A stretch of DNA of 48,071 nt from Rudaea sp. (GTDB lineage: Bacteria; Pseudomonadota; Gammaproteobacteria; Xanthomonadales; Rhodanobacteraceae), in NCBI GenBank assembly GCA_025451955.1, contig JANWJJ010000020.1, forward strand, positions 1 to 48,071. The letters are read 5' to 3'. Of this stretch, positions 16,941 to 24,829 are shown one piece after another. The notes below the pieces were generated by a model that was given only the letters and a program-made list of their open reading frames with translations, did not search any database and was not told the origin of the DNA. A program made the position numbers and the translations under genes. Every line of letters begins with the position of its first letter. The stretch's first letter is position 1.

Positions 16941-17648
16941 TCAGTAGTCGCAGGCTTGTTCCTCAATCGCGCGTTTGGCGGCGGCGAGTTCGCGCGCCGT
17001 ATCGACTTCCTGCGCCGCGCCCACGTTCGCCAGCGGATCGAGCGGATTGCCCATTATCAGTTGTGCCATGCGCGCGCCTCTCCCCGCCTGATTTCCGGCT
17101 TCCTCGGGCGTTGGCCCATTGTCGAATTTGCTGCGTCGACAGTGAATCATGTTGTGTCCGCGCGCGAGCAGTTTGCGGCCGCGTGCCAAGCCTGCTTCGC
17201 GCGGCGTGACGGCGCTTGCCGCTGGCGGCAAGCGTATTGATCCATCCTGGTTGAAAATCCGTGGCATCGTGCTGGCTTGGTCGGGAGTCAATGCCGGAGC
17301 GGCCGGCGCGAAGTCGCTGCTCGCTGCGATACTCGTGCCGATTCGTGCCGGAGTATTTGCCCGCGTCAGCAACGGCGGCGGCACAGGCATTGGCGGTGGC
17401 AATTCGGGATTCAGCAAAATCACCTGCACCACCGATTCGTCGTCGCGTGCCGGTGTTTGCATCGCCTCGCGCAATTCGATCAGCAAACCCAGGTGCAGCA
17501 ACAGCGGCAGGATCAGGGCGGCGGCGTACCAGCGCCAGTATCGCGGCGGTGGCGGGCGTTCGAGTTCGGTCAGCGCGCGCTGGCGGATAGCCTCGCTCCA
17601 TGCCGCAGCGTCCACGGTTGTCGCCGGCGTTTCGTCGTCCATATGCAT
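16941..17648 (-). CDS. Hypothetical single-pass membrane protein, TonB-like layout
   Basis: 235 residues if started at ATG 17648; the open frame extends 37 codons further but those are basic and low in similarity to coding N-termini. About 35 cytoplasmic residues precede one transmembrane helix (YAAALILPLLLHLGLLIEL) and a proline-rich periplasmic linker (LNPELPPPMPVPPPLL). A C-terminal domain with CRRSKFDNGPTPEEAGNQAGRG and two cysteines, one three residues from the end, completes it. The order helix, Pro-rich, small domain recalls TonB and related energy-transducing or envelope proteins, but no TonB C-terminal YP motif is seen. No function assigned. No neighbour suggests a role; the gene is divergent from the EF-G-like gene. 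Confidence 0.65.
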   Translation of the reverse strand: MHMDDETPATTVDAAAWSEAIRQRALTELERPPPPRYWRWYAAALILPLLLHLGLLIELREAMQTPARDDESVVQVILLNPELPPPMPVPPPLLTRANTPARIGTSIAASSDFAPAAPALTPDQASTMPRIFNQDGSIRLPPAASAVTPREAGLARGRKLLARGHNMIHCRRSKFDNGPTPEEAGNQAGRGARMAQLIMGNPLDPLANVGAAQEVDTARELAAAKRAIEEQACDY

Positions 17649-17787
17649 GGCGCGCGAGCGTAGCCAGCCGCAGGTAAATGTCCGGTTAACCCGCAATGCA
17701 GCCGCGCTGCCGCAGCGCCGCTTGACCGCGCGCGGCGAAAGGAGAAGGCTAGGCCCCATTGAAATGTGTGCCCAAGGATGGGCGCTT

Positions 17788-17806
17788 CTTGATCTTCGCG
17801 ATCAAG
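17788..17806. other. Small hairpin upstream of the EF-G-like gene
   Basis: CTTGATC and GATCAAG form a perfect 7-bp stem around TTCGC, 42 bp before the start codon of the EF-G-like gene. It could be a leader structure. The rest of the 17649-17847 intergenic stretch shows only the AGGAG ribosome site at 17835-17839. Confidence 0.4.
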
Positions 17807-17847
17807 GAAGATCGCAAAAATAAATACATCTTTTAGGAGAAACCGAC

Positions 17848-19890
17848 ATGGCCTACACCACGCAAGGCATCCGAAACATCGCGCTCGTCGGTCACTCGGC
17901 CGCGGGCAAGACCACGCTGTTCGAGGCCCTGCTGCATACGGGCGGCGTGATCGGTGCTCCCGGCTCCGTCGAGCGCGGCACCACGGTTTCCGATTACGAA
18001 CCGATGGAGAAGGAACGCAAGCAATCGCTCAACACCGTGATCGCGTCGATCGACCAAGGCGACTGCCATATCAATCTGATCGACACACCCGGCGCCGCGG
18101 ATTTCCGTGGACCGACCCTGACCGCGCTCGCCGCGGTGGAAACCTGCGCGATCGTGGTCAATGCGCATAACGGCATCGAGTACGGCACCCAGCGCATGAT
18201 GCATCACGCCAAGGCACGCGGCCTGGCGCGCATCCTCGTGGTCAACAAGATCGACGGCGGCAACTGCCGCGCCCTGGTCGAGCAATTGCGTGAGGAATTC
18301 GGCGCCGAATGTCTGCCGATCAACCTGCCCGCGCAAGGCGGCAAGACCGTGGTCGATTGCTTCTTCAAACCCGAAGGCGTGGCCGATTTTTCCAGCGTCG
18401 CTGAAGCGCACCAACGCATCATCGACCAAGTGGTCGAGATCAACGAAACCGTGATGGATCGATTTCTCGACAAGGGCGAAAAAGGATTGTCCGGCGCGGA
18501 ATTACACGATGCCTTTGAGCAATGTCTGCGCGAAGGTCACTTGGTGCCGGTGTGTTTCGTCTCCGCGCGCACTGGCGCGGGAGTGAAGGAACTTTTGCAC
18601 TTTGTGGAAAAGTTGCTACCGAATCCGCTGGAAGGCAATCCGCCGCCCTTCGTCAAGGGCAGCGGCGCAAATGCGACGCCGATCCAGGCGCAGCCGGATC
18701 CGAAACTGCACGTCGTCGCCGACGTGTTCAAGATCGTCAACGATCCCTTCGTCGGCAAGCTGTCTGTGTTCCGCGTCTATCAGGGCACGCTGAAAAAGGA
18801 TTCGCAACTATTCATCGGCGACGGCAAGAAACCGTTCAAGGTCGGCCATCTGTTCAAGCTCCGCGGCAAGGAGCACCTCGAGATCGACCAGGCGATTCCG
18901 GGCGACATCGCCGCCATCGCCAAGGTCGAGGAAATCCATTTCGACGCCGTGCTGCACGATTCGCACGATGAAGACGAGATTCACCTGAAGCCGCTGGATT
19001 TCCCGCAGCCTATGTTTGGTCTGGCGGTCGAACCCGCGCACAAGGGTCAGGAGCAGAAACTCGCGACGTCGCTGCACAAACTTGCCGAGGAAGATCCCTG
19101 CTTCCGTTACGAGCACAACAAGGAGTTGAACGAATCCGTGGTGCGCGGACTATCCGACTTGCATCTGAAGCTGATGCTCGAACGCATGAAGGAACGCTAC
19201 GGCGTCGAGGTGAAAACGCGGCCACCGCGGATCGCCTACCGCGAAACCGTGGCAGCGAAAGCCGAAGGTCATCATCGCCACAAAAAGCAAACTGGTGGCG
19301 CCGGGCAATTCGGCGAAGTGTTCCTGCGCATCGAGCCGCTGCCGCGCGGCGGCGGTTTCGAGTTCGAGGACGCGATCAAGGGCGGCACGATCCCGAACCA
19401 GTTTCTGCCGGCGATCGAAAAAGGCGTGCGCCAGGTACTTGATCACGGCGCCGTCGCCGGCTATCAATTGCAGGACGTGCGGGTAATTGTATACGACGGC
19501 AAATATCATCCGGTCGACTCCAAGGAAGTCGCCTTCGTCAGCGCCGGCAAGAAAGCCTTTCTCGATGCCATTGCCAAGGCCAAACCACAGGTGCTCGAAC
19601 CGATCGTGAACATGGATGTGTTCGTGCCGGATGCCTTCATGGGCGACGTCACCGGAGGCCTGGCCGGCAAACGCGCGCGCATCCACGGCACCGATTCGCT
19701 GCGTGGCGGCGAACTCGTGATCAAGGCGCAGGTGCCGCTCGCCGAAGTCACCGATTACCAGACCGAGCTCAAGGCCATGACCGGCGGCAAGGGCCGCTAC
19801 GCCATCGAGTTCAGCCACTACGATGCAGTGCCGGCGCAGGTGCAGAAGCAGTTGGTGGATGCGTACAAGCCGAAGGTGGAGGAGGAGTAG
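17848..19890 (+). CDS. Elongation factor G-like translational GTPase
   Basis: 680 residues. The GTPase domain has G1 GHSAAGKT (residues 15-22), where true EF-G reads GHVDHGKT, then G3 DTPG and G4 NKID. Domain II (HVVADVFKIVNDPFVGKLSVFRVYQG), domain III, domain IV (KKQTGGAGQFGEVFLRIEPLP, YHPVDSKEVAFVSAGKKAF) and domain V (LAGKRARIHGTDSLRGGELVIKAQVPL) follow in EF-G order. The divergent G1 and the absence of neighbouring rpsL, rpsG or tuf mark the second, EF-G-like family found beside the housekeeping fusA in many bacteria; its cellular role is not settled. AGGAG precedes the ATG by eight bases. The gene stands alone. Confidence 0.9.
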   Translation: MAYTTQGIRNIALVGHSAAGKTTLFEALLHTGGVIGAPGSVERGTTVSDYEPMEKERKQSLNTVIASIDQGDCHINLIDTPGAADFRGPTLTALAAVETCAIVVNAHNGIEYGTQRMMHHAKARGLARILVVNKIDGGNCRALVEQLREEFGAECLPINLPAQGGKTVVDCFFKPEGVADFSSVAEAHQRIIDQVVEINETVMDRFLDKGEKGLSGAELHDAFEQCLREGHLVPVCFVSARTGAGVKELLHFVEKLLPNPLEGNPPPFVKGSGANATPIQAQPDPKLHVVADVFKIVNDPFVGKLSVFRVYQGTLKKDSQLFIGDGKKPFKVGHLFKLRGKEHLEIDQAIPGDIAAIAKVEEIHFDAVLHDSHDEDEIHLKPLDFPQPMFGLAVEPAHKGQEQKLATSLHKLAEEDPCFRYEHNKELNESVVRGLSDLHLKLMLERMKERYGVEVKTRPPRIAYRETVAAKAEGHHRHKKQTGGAGQFGEVFLRIEPLPRGGGFEFEDAIKGGTIPNQFLPAIEKGVRQVLDHGAVAGYQLQDVRVIVYDGKYHPVDSKEVAFVSAGKKAFLDAIAKAKPQVLEPIVNMDVFVPDAFMGDVTGGLAGKRARIHGTDSLRGGELVIKAQVPLAEVTDYQTELKAMTGGKGRYAIEFSHYDAVPAQVQKQLVDAYKPKVEEE

Positions 19891-19891
19891 G

Positions 19892-19992
19892 AGTAGCAAC
19901 GGGCGGAGCGCAACCACTGCCGTAAGTGGCGTGACACGCATCGCGCAAAGTGGACCTTCCCCGACGCATCGGTCTCGGGCCCACTTGCTACT
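19892..19992. other. Structured intergenic stretch bounded by inverted repeats
   Basis: AGTAGCAA (19892-19899) and its exact inverse TTGCTACT (19985-19992) bound the stretch. Inside, CCACT/AGTGG form a hairpin (19914-19929), and AAGTGG near 19949 pairs with CCACTT at 19981-19986. No gene, promoter or T-run is obvious. It may be a transcript end for the EF-G-like gene or a leader of the next. Confidence 0.4.
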
Positions 19993-20037
19993 TCGGGCAG
20001 ATTCGTATTGCGGGTCTGCTAGGTGAAGGAGACAGCG

Positions 20038-20646
20038 ATGAACGCGCCAAAATATTTGCGAACGATTTGTTGCAGTCTTGTACTCGCACTGCAATCGTTT
20101 TCGGTGTTTGCACAACAGAATTCAGCTGCTGTAAAAGCCAATCCGCAGCTGCCCATGGCTGTCCACAACGGCCAGCACGATTTCGATTTCGAGATAGGCA
20201 CCTGGAAAACCCACCTGAAGCGCCTCGTGCACCCGTTGACCGGGTCCACGACATGGATCGAGCTTGATGGAACTTCCATCATCCGCAAAGTCTGGAACGG
20301 TCGCGCAAATCTGGTGGAACTGGAAGTCGACGGCCCATCGGGACACGTCGAAGGCCTGTCTCTGCGTCTGTACAACCCGCAATCGCGCCAGTGGAGCCTG
20401 AATTTTGCGAACAGTAGCGACGGCACCATGAGCGTGCCCACGATCGGCGAATTCAGGAATGGCCGCGGCGAGTTTTTCGATCAGGAGACGCTCAACGGCC
20501 GGGCCATTTATGTGCGCAATGTGTTCGCCGACATCACGCCGGATTCGTACCGTTTCGAACAGGCGTTCTCGAACGACGGTGGCAAGACCTGGGAAGTGAA
20601 CTGGATCGCGATCGATACACGGGCGAAAGACGAATCCAGCAAGTAG
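20038..20646 (+). CDS. Secreted hypothetical protein, DUF1579-like
   Basis: 202 residues. The ATG at 20038 follows AAGGAG by six bases and gives a clean signal peptide ending SVFAQ; a GTG at 20023 is in frame but less likely. The mature protein starts its conserved region with QHDFDFEIGTWKTHLKRL and continues with alternating beta strands (STTWIELDGTSIIRKVWNG, VEGLSLRLYNPQSRQWSLNFAN), looking like a small beta-barrel. The HDFDFxIGxW opening is common in uncharacterised exported proteins similar to DUF1579. Periplasmic or secreted. No catalytic motif is apparent and neighbours give no hint. Confidence 0.72.
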   Translation: MNAPKYLRTICCSLVLALQSFSVFAQQNSAAVKANPQLPMAVHNGQHDFDFEIGTWKTHLKRLVHPLTGSTTWIELDGTSIIRKVWNGRANLVELEVDGPSGHVEGLSLRLYNPQSRQWSLNFANSSDGTMSVPTIGEFRNGRGEFFDQETLNGRAIYVRNVFADITPDSYRFEQAFSNDGGKTWEVNWIAIDTRAKDESSK

Positions 20647-20696
20647 CCCGGGAGATTCGGAAGATGGAACGTACCTTCCGGCATCTGTCCTGCCGA

Positions 20697-21146
20697 TCAC
20701 CCGGCAGCTAGCGATTCCGCGAGCTTGTCGAACGAACCGCTCCAGCCGTTGTTGTGACTGTCGCGGCGTTCGGCGCTGGCAAAACCCGTGTGCACCATCG
20801 TCATCTCGGTGCCCTTGCCCACCGCCTTGAACGTCAGCGTAACCAGAGTCTCCTGCGTCTCATGCGCCCACATCCAGCTGAATACCAGGCGCGAGGGGCG
20901 CACGACTTCTTTGTAGGCGCCACTGACCTTGGGATCCATCTTGTCCGGCGTGTGCATGGTGATGGCATAGGCGCCGCCGACGTGGGCATCCAGCTTCGTT
21001 GCTTCGGCCTGGACGCCACGCGGGCCGATCCATCGCGAGATCACAGTCGGATCGAGCCAGGCATCGAACACGCGTTCAGGCGGCGCGTCGAAATGGCGCG
21101 TGAGGGTCAGGGTGGTATCAGCGGCGTTTTGGTTCGCGGTCGACAT
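20697..21146 (-). CDS. SRPBCC (AHSA1-like) domain protein
   Basis: 149 residues forming one START-like helix-grip domain: LTRHFDAPPERVFDAWLDPTVISRWIGP at the N-terminus, the GGAY turn, then VFSWMWAHETQETLVTLTFKAVGKGTEMTMVHTGF and the C-terminal helix NNGWSGSFDKLAESLA. This is the activator-of-Hsp90-ATPase-homologue-1-like branch, whose bacterial members usually have no known ligand. It overlaps the upstream regulator gene by 29 bases, so the two are made from one transcript. ArsR-SRPBCC pairs of this kind are widespread. Confidence 0.88.
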   Translation of the reverse strand: MSTANQNAADTTLTLTRHFDAPPERVFDAWLDPTVISRWIGPRGVQAEATKLDAHVGGAYAITMHTPDKMDPKVSGAYKEVVRPSRLVFSWMWAHETQETLVTLTFKAVGKGTEMTMVHTGFASAERRDSHNNGWSGSFDKLAESLAAG

Positions 21147-21480
21147 GGGGTTTCCTCGGTTTGCTTGGCTTCTTCAGATGATCGTCCAGGCGATCGAAAC
21201 TTTCGCTCCAGAAGCGCGCATGGAAATCGAGCCATTCGCGCGCAGCCTGCAACGCTTGCGGATTGAGTCGGCAGCGGCGGAACTGGCCATCGCGCTCGCG
21301 CACGATCAGCGCGGCACGCTCAAGTACGTTGAGGTGGCGCGTAATCGCCGGTGCCGAGATCGCGAACGGCTTGGCAAGTTCGTTGACCATCGCCTCGCCC
21401 GCCGCGAGGCGCGCAAGGATGGCGCGCCGGGTCGGGTCGGCGAGCGCGGCGAAGGTGCGGTCTAGTCGTCTCATACTCAT
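21118..21480 (-). CDS. ArsR-family winged-helix transcriptional regulator
   Basis: 120 residues with the ArsR fold: FAALADPTRRAILARLAAGEAMVNELAKPF, recognition helix ISAPAITRHLNVLERAALI, and wing VRERDGQFRRCRLN. No metal-binding CxC is present, so it probably senses something other than a metal. A second ATG two codons in (21474) is an alternative start; no ribosome site is visible at either. It is the first gene of a two-gene unit with the SRPBCC protein. An inverted repeat immediately upstream is a plausible operator for autoregulation. Confidence 0.87.
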   Translation of the reverse strand: MSMRRLDRTFAALADPTRRAILARLAAGEAMVNELAKPFAISAPAITRHLNVLERAALIVRERDGQFRRCRLNPQALQAAREWLDFHARFWSESFDRLDDHLKKPSKPRKPHVDREPKRR

Positions 21481-21484
21481 TTAA

Positions 21485-21519
21485 CTTGTATGTTAATTGT
21501 TTATCCGGTTAAATACAAG
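21485..21519. promoter_or_regulatory. Inverted repeat, candidate ArsR operator
   Basis: CTTGTATGTTAA (21485-21496) faces TTAAATACAAG (21509-21519), an inverted repeat broken by one extra base. A shorter TTAAC/GTTAA dyad (21481-21496) is nested at its left. It is the AT-rich spot directly upstream of the ArsR gene start, where such regulators usually bind their own promoter. Confidence 0.45.
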
Positions 21520-21629
21520 CGGCAAACATCCAGGGTGCCGCGGGGCCGGAGTTTTCCGCACTGCCGCAAGGATTTTCGGCCAAGAAGCGTACACTGCGCC
21601 GGCGACAACCTGCCTCCGGGAGAAACCTC

Positions 21630-22193
21630 ATGATGATCTCGCTTGCTCAGCTCTGGCTGCCGATTCTGCTTTCCGCCGTCTTCGTTTTCTTCGCCAGCAG
21701 CATCCTAAACATGCTGCTCAAATTCTGGCATGCGCCGGATTACCACGGATTTTCCAACGAGGACGAAGTCCGCGCCGCGATCCGCAAAAGCAACGCCGGC
21801 GCCGGCATGTACATGCTGCCGATGTGTACGCCCGAGGCGATGAAACAACCCGAGACGCAGGAGAAATTCAAGCAGGGCCCCGTCGGCACGGTTGCCCTGC
21901 GCCTGCCCGGTTCGATGAACATGGGCGCTTCGCTCGGACAGTGGTTCGTGTTTTGTCTTCTGGTGTCGTTCTTCTGCGCGCTGCTCGTCACCCATGCCGT
22001 GCCTCACGCTGCGCCGTTCGAGCGTGTGTTTCATATGGCCGGAATCGCGGCGCTGATGGGCTTTGCGTTCGGGCCGCTGCCGAATGCGATCTGGTGGGGA
22101 CATCCGTGGTCGGTCACGCTCAAGCATGTGATCGACGGCGTGATCTACGCGTTGATCACCGGCGCCACGTTCGCCTGGCTGTGGCCGGCATGA
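21630..22193 (+). CDS. Hypothetical integral membrane protein
   Basis: 187 residues with four predicted helices: residues 6-30 (LWLPILLSAVFVFFASSILNML), about 103-125 (LGQWFVFCLLVSFFCALLVTH), about 133-152 and 163-186. The loop between the first two is about 70 residues (FWHAPDYHGFSNEDEVRAAIRKS). GGGAGA sits seven bases before the first ATG. I do not recognise a function. Its stop overlaps the start of the amidohydrolase gene (ATGATG), so the two are probably co-translated. No enzyme motif seen. Confidence 0.72.
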   Translation: MMISLAQLWLPILLSAVFVFFASSILNMLLKFWHAPDYHGFSNEDEVRAAIRKSNAGAGMYMLPMCTPEAMKQPETQEKFKQGPVGTVALRLPGSMNMGASLGQWFVFCLLVSFFCALLVTHAVPHAAPFERVFHMAGIAALMGFAFGPLPNAIWWGHPWSVTLKHVIDGVIYALITGATFAWLWPA

Positions 22194-23650
22194 TGCTCTG
22201 CAAGACTGGCCTGCTGCTGGCGCTCATCTGCGCCAGCGCACTGGCGCAGACCCCGTCCGCCGAAGTACACAAATTCATCGCCTACGACGATGCCGTTATC
22301 GCGCTCACTCACGTACGAGTGATCGACGGCACCGGTGCTGCCGCGCAGGAAAACCGCACGGTCGTTTTGCGCAATGGAAAAATCGCATCGGTGACGGACG
22401 GCGCAACACCACCGCCAGATGGCGCGCGCGTGATCAATCTTGCCGGCCACAGCGTGATTCCCGGCCTCGTCGGCATGCACGATCACCTGATGTACACGGC
22501 TTCGATCAATCTCGACGAGAACGACAAGATTCCGCCACCCGGATTCCTCGTCACCGAGCTGGCATTCTCGGCACCACGCCTGTATCTGGCATCCGGTGTC
22601 ACCACCATGCGCACCACCGGCAGCGTCGAGCCGTACACGGACTTGAACATCCGCCGTTTGATTGACGCCGGCAAGATGCCCGGCCCGCATATCGACGTGA
22701 CCAGCCCCTACCTCGAAGGCAAGGACAGTTTCTTCCCGCAGATGACAGCGTTGACTACGCCGGAGCAGGCGCGCAAGACCGTCGCGTTCTGGGCCGGTCA
22801 AGGCGTGACTTCGTTCAAGGCTTATATGGATATCTCTGCGGCCGTGCTCGGCGCAGCGATCAAGCAAGCGCATCACGAAGGCATGAAGATCACCGGTCAT
22901 TTGTGTTCCGTGGACTATCCGGAAGCGGTGAAGCTGGGCATTGACAATCTTGAACACGGCCCGGTGTATACCGATTCGGAATTCGTGCCCGGGCGCAAAC
23001 CCGACGTCTGCCCGCAGATTCCGGCCATTGTCGCGTCGTGGCTCGATCGCCCGATCGATGGCAAACCGGTGCAGAATCTGATCCGCGACCTGGTCGAGCA
23101 TCACGTCGCCGTGACTTCCACGTTGCCGGTGTTCGAGGCGTCGATCACGACGCGTCCGGTGGTGTCGCAACGGCAGACACGGATGATGTCCGCCGAATCC
23201 TTGCGCAGCTATCTGAGCGCGCGCAACAACGCGGCAACTTCGCCGGCTCGCGCAGAAAAAGGCGAAGCCGCGTTGAAAAAAGAAATGGCCTTCGAGCGCG
23301 CATTTGTGCATGCCGGCGGCCTCTTGCTCGCCGGACCGGACCCGACCGGAAACGGCGGTGTGCTGCCGGGCTTCGGCGATCAGCGCGAAGTCGAGCTGCT
23401 GGTCGAAGCCGGCTTCACGCCACTGCAAGCCATCCACATCGCCACCGAAAATGGCGCGCGATTCGAACGCCGGCTCGATCGCATCGGTACGATCGAAACC
23501 GGAAAGAATGCCGACTTGGTCGTGCTCAAGGGCGATCCGAGTCAGCACATCGACGACATCGAAAATGTCGAACTGGTATTCAAGGATGGCGTTGCTTACG
23601 ATCCAGCGAAGTTGATCGATTCCGTACGCGGAATGGTCGGGATTCGCTAG
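22190..23650 (+). CDS. Secreted amidohydrolase-family metalloenzyme
   Basis: 486 residues. ATG 22190 overlaps the previous stop and opens a signal peptide (MMLCKTGLLLALICASALAQ). The enzyme has the imidazolonepropionase/prolidase-like amidohydrolase layout: small beta domain (VIDGTGAAAQENRTVVLRNGKIA), metal site HDHLM after VIPGLVG, Lys in GVTSFKAYM, His in ITGHLC, EHGP and Asp in LAGPDPTGNGG, then NADLVVLKGDP closing the beta domain. These are the expected divalent-metal ligands. Members hydrolyse amide or related bonds in peptides, cyclic imides or xenobiotics; the substrate here is unknown. The signal peptide places it in the periplasm. Confidence 0.87.
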   Translation: MMLCKTGLLLALICASALAQTPSAEVHKFIAYDDAVIALTHVRVIDGTGAAAQENRTVVLRNGKIASVTDGATPPPDGARVINLAGHSVIPGLVGMHDHLMYTASINLDENDKIPPPGFLVTELAFSAPRLYLASGVTTMRTTGSVEPYTDLNIRRLIDAGKMPGPHIDVTSPYLEGKDSFFPQMTALTTPEQARKTVAFWAGQGVTSFKAYMDISAAVLGAAIKQAHHEGMKITGHLCSVDYPEAVKLGIDNLEHGPVYTDSEFVPGRKPDVCPQIPAIVASWLDRPIDGKPVQNLIRDLVEHHVAVTSTLPVFEASITTRPVVSQRQTRMMSAESLRSYLSARNNAATSPARAEKGEAALKKEMAFERAFVHAGGLLLAGPDPTGNGGVLPGFGDQREVELLVEAGFTPLQAIHIATENGARFERRLDRIGTIETGKNADLVVLKGDPSQHIDDIENVELVFKDGVAYDPAKLIDSVRGMVGIR

Positions 23651-23655
23651 GATTC

Positions 23656-23697
23656 GTTCGACCGAATTCGTTCAACCGGACCTGTTCAACCGGCCGG
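23656..23697. repeat. Three 14-bp imperfect tandem repeats
   Basis: The units GTTCGACCGAATTC, GTTCAACCGGACCT and GTTCAACCGGCCGG follow one another exactly. The last overlaps the 3' end and stop codon of the convergent isocitrate dehydrogenase gene. It fills the gap between the two stop codons. Confidence 0.6.
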
Positions 23698-24705
23698 CTG
23701 CCGCACGCGCTCAATCAGCGCATCCACGAAGCTTTCGGTGCTGCCACTGCCGCCGAGATCGGGTGTCGTGCGATCCTTCGCCGCCAGCGTGGCGCGGATC
23801 GCTACGCGCAAGCGTTGCGCCTGATCCGGCTGACCGAGGTGATCGAGCATCTGGCAGGCCGCAAGTAACAAGGCGCAGGGATTGGCGATGCCCTTGCCCG
23901 CGATATCCGGCGCCGAGCCGTGCACGGCTTCGAAGATTGCCGCATCAGTGCCGATGTTCGCGCCGGGCGCCAAGCCCAAACCGCCGACAAGTCCCGCGCA
24001 CAAATCGGAAATGATGTCGCCGAACAGATTGGTGGTGACGATCACGTCGAACTGTTCGGGCTTCATCACCAGTTGCATGCAGGTGTTGTCCACGATCATT
24101 TCGTTAAACGCGATCTGCGGATACTGCGTGGCGATTTCGCGCGCGACATCGAGAAACAAACCCGACGCGGTCTTGATGATGTTGGCCTTGTGTACCGCGG
24201 TGATTTTCTTGCGCCCAGTGCGCACCGCCAGATCGAAAGCGTAGCGCACGATGCGGCTGGCGCCACGGCGGGTGTTGCGGATCATCGAGATGGCCGTCTC
24301 GCCATCGGCCGACAAGGACTGGCCTTCACTCAGATATGCGCCTTCGGTATTTTCGCGCACGGTGACGATGTCGATGTTGTCGTAACGCGATTTCGTATTC
24401 GGAAACGTGATCGCGGGTCGCACATTGGCGTAAAGATCGAAACGCTTGCGCAGTTCGACATTGATCGAGGCGAAACCGCCGCCGACCGGCGTGGTCAGCG
24501 GGCTTTTCAGCGCGATGCGATGCTTGCCGATGCTGTCGAGCGTCGCCGCGGGCAGCAGCTCGCCGCACTTTTCCAGCGCCGACACGCCGGCCTCGACGAA
24601 GTCATAACTCAGACCGACGTCGAGCGCATCGAGGACGCGCAAGGTGGCGTGCATGATCTCGGGGCCGATGCCGTCGCCACGGATCACCGCAATCGTCTTG
24701 CTCAT
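23686..24705 (-). CDS. NAD-dependent isocitrate dehydrogenase-type enzyme
   Basis: 339 residues from the ATG at 24705, which has GGAG nine bases upstream; an open extension to 24738 lacks a ribosome site. It belongs to the isocitrate/isopropylmalate dehydrogenase family: IRGDGIGPEIMHATLRVLDA, SPLTTPVGGGFASINVELRKRFDLYANVRP, RENTEGAYLSEGQ, KANIIKTASGLF, NLFGDIISDLCAGLVGGLGLAPGA, HGSAPDIAGKGIANP. SINVELRKxxDLYANVRP and the short length match the NAD-linked isocitrate dehydrogenases rather than LeuB. It would oxidise isocitrate to 2-oxoglutarate in the TCA cycle. LeuB or homoisocitrate dehydrogenase are the alternatives. Single gene. Confidence 0.87.
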   Translation of the reverse strand: MSKTIAVIRGDGIGPEIMHATLRVLDALDVGLSYDFVEAGVSALEKCGELLPAATLDSIGKHRIALKSPLTTPVGGGFASINVELRKRFDLYANVRPAITFPNTKSRYDNIDIVTVRENTEGAYLSEGQSLSADGETAISMIRNTRRGASRIVRYAFDLAVRTGRKKITAVHKANIIKTASGLFLDVAREIATQYPQIAFNEMIVDNTCMQLVMKPEQFDVIVTTNLFGDIISDLCAGLVGGLGLAPGANIGTDAAIFEAVHGSAPDIAGKGIANPCALLLAACQMLDHLGQPDQAQRLRVAIRATLAAKDRTTPDLGGSGSTESFVDALIERVRQPAG

Positions 24706-24829
24706 CGAAACTCCAGATTTAGATAGATACCGACTCAATACGGAATGATTTAATGCAAAATAAACGAACCCGTTATTATCCTGTATGCTTCCAGCACGGA
24801 CAAGGAACCGGATTCACGCGCACCACGAA
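24706..24829. promoter_or_regulatory. AT-rich divergent promoter region
   Basis: This 124-bp gap separates divergent genes and is clearly more AT-rich than its surroundings. TATTAT at 24774-24779 is a plausible -10 for the rightward gene, but no good -35 element is at the right distance. No certain promoter can be placed for the leftward gene. Confidence 0.3.

Noticed and set aside
23656-23697. CRISPR or iteron array
   Set aside because: Three adjoining 14-bp units without spacers, and no replication or cas genes nearby.
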